Assembly: GCF_002127325.2 (NCBI RefSeq) | Contig: NC_035444.2 | Span: 77,869,392-77,933,391, forward strand | Direction: 5' to 3' | DNA length: 64,000 nt | DNA from: Helianthus annuus | Lineage: Eukaryota; Streptophyta; Magnoliopsida; Asterales; Asteraceae | Shown here: positions 56,109 to 64,000 of the stretch, piece after piece | Layout of the letters: each line of letters begins with the position of its first letter | Numbering within the stretch: the stretch's first letter is position 1 | Notes under the pieces: model-generated | The model's input: only the letters and a program-made list of their open reading frames with translations | Database searches by the model: none | What the model was told of the DNA's origin: nothing | Made by a program: the position numbers and the translations under genes

Positions 56109-57946
56109 GGAAAAGCCACACCAGGAAGAAGGAGTTTTAAAAGCCTTGTCTAACCAAGATTAGTAGCTTCTTGGAAATTTTGCTAATTAAAATAAAGTAA
56201 AAGGCTAGAACTCCATGGTTTAATATTTATGTGTTTTCATATTAGTTTAATGTAAGAACTCTCTATGGTTGCAATAAAATGATGGTTTTTAAAGTTTGAT
56301 GGTTCATAATAAAACACACTCATGGTGGTAAAGGATGACAAAGGGAACGAGAGAAATGGCCCCACGCACAAGAACAAGGCAACCCGACACAAATTTCTCC
56401 ATTACAGAAGGCTCAACACGGGCCGTGTCCAACCAACACGGCCCCATGCTGAACCCCCTGCAGAAAAATGCCCAGTTCAGGTAACTGGACACGGGCCGTG
56501 TTCACCAGACACGCCCTCGTGTCCAGGCTTCTGTCTCATTTCTTTAATTTTTGTTACTGGCACCTGAACACGGGGCCGTGTCCAGACTGCCAATAACATA
56601 AATCTTTGCTTTTTAACACCACATTACACATCCAATCAATCTAAAAATTTATTTTTGGACACATTGATGACAATGTGTAATTTAAGTGTTGGGGGGAAGC
56701 TAAAACCTTGAAATTTTGCAAGTCCTAACAACAAGCCTTACACAAAACTCTATTGGAACCGCTAAACACCCCAATTTTTTTCAAAAAATTTTCATTTTTT
56801 TCACTTGTCTAAAGTTTAAGTTAGGAATCCTAAGATTAATAAGGTTATATTTTTACAATTTTAGAACCGAGAGCGTCGTGATAACAAGAACCAACATAAG
56901 AAAATTATGAAACGGCATGACAAGCTTAGTTAAAATTTGATTATATATGCTCGATCACATAAAAACCCATTCCCACAAAAGTGAGTTTTGAGCCTTTATT
57001 GAGCATACAAATTTACATCTTTAGACTAAATGCTCATTTTTCGTTTCTTGTGTGAATAGCCGCTTGGTTCTTACAACTCTAGAACTTGCCACGACGATTC
57101 ATTCCCGGTCCTTACCAACTTAAACCCAAGTAAGTAAATGATGGAGGCATTAGGACTAACCATTTTTCTTTCCACACCATTATTTTTCAATTTTTTTTAC
57201 CACCTACCCAAAACCCCCCTAGTTAACCCCTTTGAGCCTAAACCTTTCATTTCTTTACCCTAAAACCCTTTTTACCCACCAAAAACCCTTTTTATTTTCA
57301 CCCTTTATTTTAGTAACAAGCTCGGTTTTTCGTGTGACTAAAAAAAAATGATGAAGTTAGAAATAAACAAACAAAGCTATTAAAAACAAAAGCTTGTTTG
57401 GAGAAATACTTCAAAATAAAAGTCACTAAAAACAAAGTGTTTTACGAAAACCGACGTTTTTTACGCTTTTCGCCCTTTTACTAACCACTAACCCAACCAG
57501 TCACCTTTAGCCCAAGCCTAACCCCTCACCCAAAAAGTCCTCTTGATATTTACAAAGGTATAAAGTTAAAAAGGAGGAGGATTGATTGCTTGGCAAGCTT
57601 ATGGTAGGAATAAGTTCCATGCCGCTCTCGAGTGACTCACTAAAAATACACCTTCGGCCGAGTGTTGAGTGATTTCTCCCGCGAGGTATGTGAACTTGTA
57701 TATAAATGAAATTTTAAAAAAGGCATGCTATGCCCAAATAAGTAACTTCTCTTATGAAACGTTCTAAATAAATCATAACGAATAGGAACGTAAATAGATA
57801 AAAATAAAACCCAAAAAGATCTTGGATTCCCGACACTCTATGACAAACCAAAAACCTTCTCTTCTACCCATTCCATTTGGGAGTGTAAGCCACATATTTA
57901 AAGAGTTTTGCTTGAGGACAAGCAAAAATTCAAGTGTGGGGGTATT
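56109..57946 (+). other. 3' non-coding region of element A
   Basis: It matches the 3' region of element B (47770-48838) but has about 560 bp extra at roughly 56570-57140. That insert includes GACAATGTGTAATTTAAGTG and a GGGGGG tract. It ends in the purine tract CAAGTGTGGGGGTATT. Confidence 0.7.
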
Positions 57947-59589
57947 TGATGTGTGTAAAATGCAACATATAAATTACATCAAAAGAAGCATAAAACTAAC
58001 CCTTTTTAAGTACTAATGTTGGAAAAAGAGTGTTTTTGTCTTCCTTTTGTATTTTCAGGATGAAATGAGCTCAAATTCACAAAAGTGGATTGCCCGAACC
58101 CTCAACGGCATCCTCCCAAGCAGAGAAGAGAAGTCACAAGACTGAACACGCCCCGTGCTCAGCCAGCACGGGGTCGTGCCCAAGAAGCAGCATAAAAGAC
58201 AAACCTATAGAAGCTTCTATTGCCCACCACGGGGCCGTGTCCAGTGAGCACGGGGGCGTGGCGAAAGTAAAGCAGGCGCATTAATTGTAATTGCGAATTA
58301 CAACTAATGAAGGGAGAGAGTGTCAGACGGGCACGGGGGCGTGTCCAGCGGACACGGGGCCGTGCCCAGCCTTCTGTTCAGCCTATAAATAGGAGTGCTT
58401 GGTTTCATTTCAACTCATCCCTTGGCACACCACCTCTCTCACACTTCATCCACCACCCACCACCACCATAACACCATCATCCACCACCATCATCCATTGT
58501 CCATCATAGAGTGTGTGAGTCGTCTCGAGATCCAAGATTGATCGTAAGAGTTCTTGACAATCAAGGCCATGTTTGCCTAAGTCTCTTACATCACTTGGTG
58601 AAGACAAGTGTTTAGTACAATACTTTTTATTTTTAATCTTTTGCACTTTTTATTTGGTTTTGTATTAATGACTTTAATAACTAGTTGCTTATGTTGAAGG
58701 TGATCTTTCCTTATCATTTGTCCGTGGTGTCTTGGCATTATTTTACTGTCTATATAAAATAAAAGATTTTCACCATTCATATCTCCACAGTCTATATGGA
58801 GGTATGTTGGCTACCTGGTCGGGGGTTAAGGGAATGGTTTGGTAAGGGTCTTGCCCTTGTTCAGCGTTTAGAGGTCCTGCAAGGGACCTGGGTCAAATTT
58901 AGTAGGATCTCCTTCAATGCCCATAGGTATTGGATGGCGTGGATCCAAACTCTTTGACCCCCTCATAAGTTAACTACTATTAATACTATAACCCGACTAT
59001 TTAGGACTGTATCCCTGCTGACTCAGACTACTTAGCCGAGGGTAACGTCACCGCCAAAAGCGGGGCCTACCACAATTTGCATTAATAACTTAATTCATTA
59101 TCTTCCAATAATCCAACCCTTTAGGATTGTATCTTTGCTGACTCAAACTACTGGGTTGAGGGTAACGTCGCCTTCAAAAGAGGGGCCTACTACAATAACT
59201 AAGATAATCTCTTAAATAAGTGCAAAAGTGCGAAAATAATTAAAGGTTATACTAATACACGAGTCGGATCCAAGTGATTCATCTTGTCTATCTGTCTTTA
59301 TTTTATTTTTATTTTTCAGCATTTAGTTAGTTTTTATTTTCTTAGTTTAAAACCTTTTCTAACTTTTTGATTTGATTAGACGTTGAGGATAAACCGGTAC
59401 TAAAAGCTCTTGTGTCCTTTGACGACCTCGGTATCTTACCAACACTATACTACGTCCACGATGGATGCACTTGCCCATATGTGTGTTTAGTGTTAGTAAA
59501 TATCGTGTTTTTTAAATTTAAAACTTGGCTCAAAGTGTAAAAAGGGCTTAAAATATACATAAAAAATATACTACATTTCACACGCATCA
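57947..59589 (+). repeat. Athila-like LTR 5 (3' LTR of element A)
   Basis: 1,643 bp. It lacks 50 bp present in LTR 4, removed between two copies of ACAAAAG (junction near 58078-58086). Otherwise it is nearly identical. Confidence 0.93.
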
Positions 59590-59594
59590 ATGGT

Positions 59595-60028
59595 CGAGTG
59601 ACAAATACTGTGGGTAGTTGGATTGATATCAGAAACATTGTAATCGCTCTTAATACTATGAATTATAACAAATGTGTCGTTTTAGTAAAATGAATGATTC
59701 ACTCAGTATTTCCCTGCTGACAAAACCTTTTTCAAACATGTTTCAGGTAATCTGTTGTGAGCAAAGAAAAGTGTCGTGGAGCACTACCAGCTTAGAGAAG
59801 TGGCTCAATGTAAATAAATAAAGAAACATGTTTTGAGAAATAAAGATTTCCCTGTGAAATCACCTTATTGTAAATTATGGGATTTATCCCTATATTATAT
59901 AAAACGAGCAGTTTTAATATTAAAAAGATCCTGTTTAAGAAAGCTTCCGCTGTCATTTAAACAGATACCACGGGATTTCCTGCCTCGCGGCTCTAGACCG
60001 GGTTAAACCGGGGCCAAGGGCCGTGACA
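59595..60028 (+). repeat. 5' LTR of element C, second part
   Basis: It resumes with CGAGTGACAAATACTG after the target duplication and ends GGGCCGTGACA. The primer site follows nine bases later. Confidence 0.8.
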
Positions 60029-60169
60029 GGAAAAAGGTGGTATTAGAGCCACTGATTTAAGCTTACTATTGATTTTAGCCTATTAAAGTAATTGAAAAAT
60101 ACTTAGGAATTTCAATTACCATTCTGTGAATATGTGTTTTATTAACTGATTTATTTGTTAAGTTACAGT

Positions 60170-60496
60170 ATGGGTAAACAAAGATTATCTGCTATCTACC
60201 ACAAATTACATACTGCACCCATAGAAAAAGGAACCTCTTCCTCCAAAAACCCAGCAAATATGGAAGAAGGAATTTTTGTCCGTAAAGCAAATTATGAAAA
60301 TCCTTTTACCCCAGAGAAAAGAAATTCAATTCTTAGGAAGGGTCAGGAGAAAATAAAGAAACCCCAAGCCAAGAAAGTGAGGTTTAATCCGGAAATCCAG
60401 GAATTTGTTACTAGTCCACCTTGGGAGGACGAATTAGATGAAAAATGGGCAAATCTTTATATGCTAGCTACCGTAGCAGAAAATGCAAACCTCTAA
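60170..60496 (+). CDS. Leader ORF 1 of element C
   Basis: 108 residues from MGKQRLSAIYHKL, very basic (KKPQAKKVRFNPEIQEF), without a recognised domain. It lies between the primer site and gag. It is either a small accessory ORF or a decayed leader. Confidence 0.4.
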   Translation: MGKQRLSAIYHKLHTAPIEKGTSSSKNPANMEEGIFVRKANYENPFTPEKRNSILRKGQEKIKKPQAKKVRFNPEIQEFVTSPPWEDELDEKWANLYMLATVAENANL

Positions 60497-60659
60497 AATA
60501 CCAATAGGCCTGATCTAGTAGAAAATTACTACTCCGTAAATAAATAAATCAAATCCTAGTGTGTTCTCTTTCCTGATTATCCTTTGTACAAATTGGTATG
60601 CAATAAAACTTCAATGTTTATTTGTTAAACTTTGTTCCAAAGTTTGAACTTAGCATTTT

Positions 60660-61418
60660 GTGCATTTTGCATATATGCTGCACAGCATGAATGAGATATC
60701 GGAAGCATTTCAGAATCTCAACCTCTACCCAGTACCACTTGAAGTCTCTCACTACTTTACTGGTTATATTGCTGACATAGAGGAACCCCTGGAATTCCAA
60801 GCTCCACTGCTGGAAAAAGCAAAACCTAAAAAGAGAAGACGATATGTAGGATGGAGGAAAGTGCGCAGGAGAAAACCCACAACTAGGAGACTTCCTAAAA
60901 TAGAAAATCCCGTGAATAAAGGAAAAGAAATAGAGACCGGAGAGAGTTCCAAACAAGCAGAAATAGAAATAAAGGAAGATACTAAGCAAAAGGGAATAGA
61001 GATCGGAGAGAGCTCTAGGCAATCTGAAGAGATCACATTTCAAGACGAAATAGACCGTCTACTGGCAAATTGTGATGTCATAGAACCTATCAACAATAAT
61101 CTCTACTCTTACCCTGCCACAGCCCAATTCCCAATAAACTTAGAACCAGCTATTCCAAACTCACTAATCCACACACGACCTCTAGGCCAAATGGAAGAAT
61201 GGTGGACAAATGACTGGCAATTCCAAAATATGATCAATAGTCCTTATACCTTCCTCCCACAGTTTGATTCAGAACCAATCCCCAATCCTCCTATGAGCAA
61301 CGAAAACTTAGCTGAACTTCGACAGTTCGGTGAAGAGCTAATAGGTACAGGGAATAGGATTCGGGAAATGGGGGAACAAATCTCTTGGAAGTACGACGAG
61401 AGGGAGCGTCGCTACTAA
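60660..61418 (+). CDS. Leader ORF 2 of element C
   Basis: 252 codons from the first ATG; starts at 60675 (MLHSMNEIS) or 60687 are equally possible. There is an arginine/lysine-rich stretch (KPKKRRRYVGWRKVRRRKP), then two similar acidic-basic repeats (GKEIETGESSKQ and GIEIGESSRQ). The C-terminus is helical (AELRQFGEELIGTGNRIREM). The frame is intact and precedes gag in the same orientation. Extra ORFs upstream of gag are known in some plant Gypsy elements. Function unknown. Confidence 0.5.
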   Translation: MHFAYMLHSMNEISEAFQNLNLYPVPLEVSHYFTGYIADIEEPLEFQAPLLEKAKPKKRRRYVGWRKVRRRKPTTRRLPKIENPVNKGKEIETGESSKQAEIEIKEDTKQKGIEIGESSRQSEEITFQDEIDRLLANCDVIEPINNNLYSYPATAQFPINLEPAIPNSLIHTRPLGQMEEWWTNDWQFQNMINSPYTFLPQFDSEPIPNPPMSNENLAELRQFGEELIGTGNRIREMGEQISWKYDERERRY

Positions 61419-61702
61419 AACTGCCAGTTGACTAAAGGATAGTAGGGTGGGAAGTGTGTGTGTATCATAATAGTAATAGTAATAGTTAAATCTAACTCTG
61501 TAAAATGGGAAATAAAACATTGTAAGATAAACAGTGTGTAAGGATGCCTATATAATCTATAAAACAAAATAGAAGTCGAGACATCGACAATTTTGGTTAT
61601 AGATATGTGTTGTAAGGTTTTATGTGTTTATGTGTAATTGCTTTGTTATACCTAACTAGCAATTATTTGACACTAATAATTTACACTTATACTAATTATC
61701 AG

Positions 61703-64000
61703 ATGGAAAACGCTAGTAATGAACCAGTTAATGAAGAGAATCAATCTGAGCAAAATCAGGAAAACCAATACATGACTAGACAAGATATTGAAAATATCAT
61801 CACTCAAGGGATAGCTAATGCTATTCCTGCAATCATGGCTGCTGCTCGGAAACCTGTTGAATCACAACAAATCATTCCTAGTAAACGTACCCAGGAAGAC
61901 AATTTTAGCCATAGTGTAAACGGAGGTGGCAATCATGATAATGATCCACGACAAACCCCACTTCCTAAGAAAATGAAAACTGCAACGCCTGGTTGCACTT
62001 ACAAGGAATTTCTTGCTTGCAAACCTGCTGAATTTGCAGGTAACGAATGAGCAATTGCAGTACTGCGTTGGTTAGAGAAAACCGAAGCAGTAATTGCAAT
62101 AAGTAAATGTGCCGAAGAAGATCAAGTTATGTATGCGTCGAATTTGTTCAAAGAAGGGGCGTTAGAGTGGTGGAACACTGTATTGCAAGCAAAAGGAAGA
62201 AGGATGGCCTATGCAATGAACTGGGAAGAATTTAAGAGTCTTGTAGAAAGAAAATTTTGTCCCGAATACGAAAAGAAACAAATGGCCAACAAGTTCCTGA
62301 GTCATCGTATGATAGGCGTAGATTGTCGGGGATATACTTCAACATTCTTCGAATATGCGAGAGTGGTACCTACCCTGGCTTCGCCAGAACCGGTACTCAT
62401 TTCCCGTTATATTTGGGGATTAATCGGAGAAATCCGTAACATTGTTAAAGCTGCGAGACCACGCACTATTGACGATGCTGTGGAGTTAGCTAATACCTTA
62501 ACCGACGAACTGGTACGCACAAGAGAAGAAGATCGAAAGAAGGAATTGGCTCAGAAGATTACCCAAGGATTTCGTGTGGGTAATACTAAGAAAAGAGGAA
62601 CAGGGCAATACTCATCACCTCCTTTCTGTAGAAATTGCAAGAAGAAACACTATGGACAATGCAATATAATCTGCAACTTTTGCAAGGCAAGAGGACATCG
62701 TGAAGAAGACTGTAGAAGGAAAACAAGAATCTGTTATAACTGCAGAGAAACGGGAGATTTCCAATCTGAATGTCCTAAGTTAGCTAAACCAGCAGACAAT
62801 AAAGCTAAAACGGCCGACGGAACAACCAAGAAGAATGCCCGAGCATTTCAATTAACCATTCAAGAAGCTGAACTCATCCCAGATGTGATAGCCGGTACGT
62901 TCCTAGTTCACGACGTGTTTGCAAAAGTATTATTTGACTCTGGTGCAAACCAAAGTTTTATTAATACTTCATTCTGCCAAGCTCTTAATTTACCATTAAC
63001 CACCCTTAGGCAAATCTTTATAGTCGAAACCGCAGAAGGGAATTCTGTTAACATAGATAAAGTTTTGCAAGAAGGAAAAATAGAACTATTAGGCCATAAG
63101 TTTTCTGCAAATCTGTTACCTATGAAATTAGCCGGATTCGATGTGGTATTAGGAATGGATTGGTTAGTAGCCAACCATGCTCAAATCCTATGTGATAAGA
63201 ATTCCGTAGAAATTCATACCCCCACAGGAGAGGTGATTTTGATTACAAGAGATAGACCTCGAAAGCCACTGAAATTCATCTCAGTAATGAAATTGGCTAG
63301 TTATTCGAGAAAACAAGAAATGGTGTATATGATTTCTGTAATCATTAACACTAAAAGTAAGGAACTTCAGGACATCCCTGTAGTCTCAGAGTACCCAGAT
63401 GTTTTTCCAGAAGAATTACCTGGGTTCCCACCCGATAGAGAGGTAGAGTTTAGAATTCATTTAATTTCGGGTACTACACCAATAGCTAAAGTACCTTATC
63501 GATTAGCACCCACCGAAATGCTAGAATTGAAAAAGCAATTAGACGAATTACTAAGCAAAGGATTTATACAACCTAGTTCATCCCCTTGGGGAGCACCAGT
63601 GTTGTTTGTGAAAAAGAAAGATGGATCGATGAGAATGTGTATCGATTATAGAGAATTAAATAAGGTTACAATTAAGAATCGATATCCATTACCTAGGATT
63701 GATAATCTTTTTGATCAACTTCAAGGCGCTAGATATTTTTCCAAAATAGACTTAAGATCTGGATATCACCAACTGAAGGTACAAGAGGAGGACATACCTA
63801 AAACTGCTTTCAGAACTAGGTATGGTCATTATGAGTTTACAGTCATGCCCTTTGGATTAACGAATGCACCCGCAGCATTCATGGACATGATGAATACGAT
63901 CTGTAAACCATACTTGGATAAATTTGTGATCGTTTTCATCGACGATATACTTATTTACTCCAAAAGCCAGAAGGAACATTGCGAGCACCTACATGTACTC
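61703..64000 (+). pseudogene. Chromovirus-like gag-protease-RT of element C, one TGA, incomplete at right edge
   Basis: One frame runs from ATG 61703 (MENASNEPVNEENQ) to the window end, broken only by TGA at 62048-62050, where related proteins have glycine (NEG). Gag: [13 protein letters not shown] and [19 protein letters not shown]. Knuckles: [14 protein letters not shown] is canonical, while the next, [14 protein letters not shown], has Asp for the zinc His. Protease: [13 protein letters not shown] (catalytic DSG) and [30 protein letters not shown], then [24 protein letters not shown] and the catalytic [10 protein letters not shown] at the edge. Order PR-RT with this RT type fits Ty3/Gypsy, probably the Tekay/Del branch. 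The single stop could be readthrough, decay or an error. Confidence 0.9.

Larger units (their letters stand above)
52397..59589 (+). mobile_element. Complete Athila-like non-autonomous element A
   Basis: The element is 7,193 bp with LTRs at 52397-54089 and 57947-59589. Exact ATGGT target duplications lie at 52392-52396 and 59590-59594. It has primer site TGGCGCCGTTGCCGGGGA (54096-54113) and a purine tract before the 3' LTR. It carries two short ORFs of its own and no gag capsid, protease or pol. It is inserted inside the 5' LTR of element C. Confidence 0.93.
51397..64000 (+). mobile_element. Chromovirus-like Gypsy element C, 5' LTR split, runs off the right edge
   Basis: The 5' LTR is 51397-52396 plus 59595-60028, interrupted by element A (52397-59589). 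Primer site TGGTATTAGAGCC is at 60038-60050. The interior has two leader ORFs, gag, protease and RT to the window end. Candidate target bases CCGCG lie at 51392-51396. RNase H, integrase and the 3' LTR would lie beyond 64000. Confidence 0.88.

Overview
This window is nuclear DNA from a flowering plant. It has multi-exon genes with GT..AG introns of about 75-150 bp, very AT-rich intergenic DNA, and layers of nested LTR retrotransposons and TIR transposons. The retroelement families and their LTR style resemble those I know from Asteraceae (sunflower, lettuce or chrysanthemum type). That placement is an inference, not a proven identification. There is no rRNA, tRNA, CRISPR or bacterial operon signal.

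Layout. 1-6673: a Copia-like, gag-only retrotransposon on the minus strand, cut by the left window edge; its gag has three amber stops and one frameshift. 6697-7553: a two-domain B3-like gene (minus) with one stop. 8614-11282: an intact 11-exon replication protein A 70 kDa-like gene (minus, 566 aa). 12764-21956: a second B3-like gene (minus). Its 20-nt first exon is separated from exon 2 by a complete, very young Copia-like gag-only retrotransposon (14236-21912) inserted in intron 1. 24029-26958: a decayed reverse-transcriptase gene (minus). 27000-29258: AT-rich DNA with one short TIR element. 29303-37976: a chain of five TIR/fold-back elements separated by (TA)n runs. One of them carries what look like two host-gene fragments. 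37977-41430: a Gypsy LTR plus a non-coding interior on the minus strand. 41431-59589: a pile-up of Athila-like Gypsy elements with five LTRs, one gag-protease ORF and two kinds of non-autonomous cargo ORF. 51397-64000: a chromovirus-like Gypsy element (plus) whose 5' LTR is split by one Athila-like insertion. Its gag-protease-RT runs off the right edge.

How the parts relate. The only gene that looks functional is the RPA70-like gene. The rest is a record of insertions, with order readable from target-site duplications: ATAAT around the young Copia-like element and ATGGT around the 52397-59589 element. Several non-autonomous families lack a polymerase and would depend on enzymes supplied from elsewhere.

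The most unusual pattern cuts across families. Each LTR family carries its own short motif, repeated every ~20-25 nt in the LTR and, in the Copia-like and Athila-like families, also in the leader. In each family two copies form an inverted repeat directly upstream of the TATA box.
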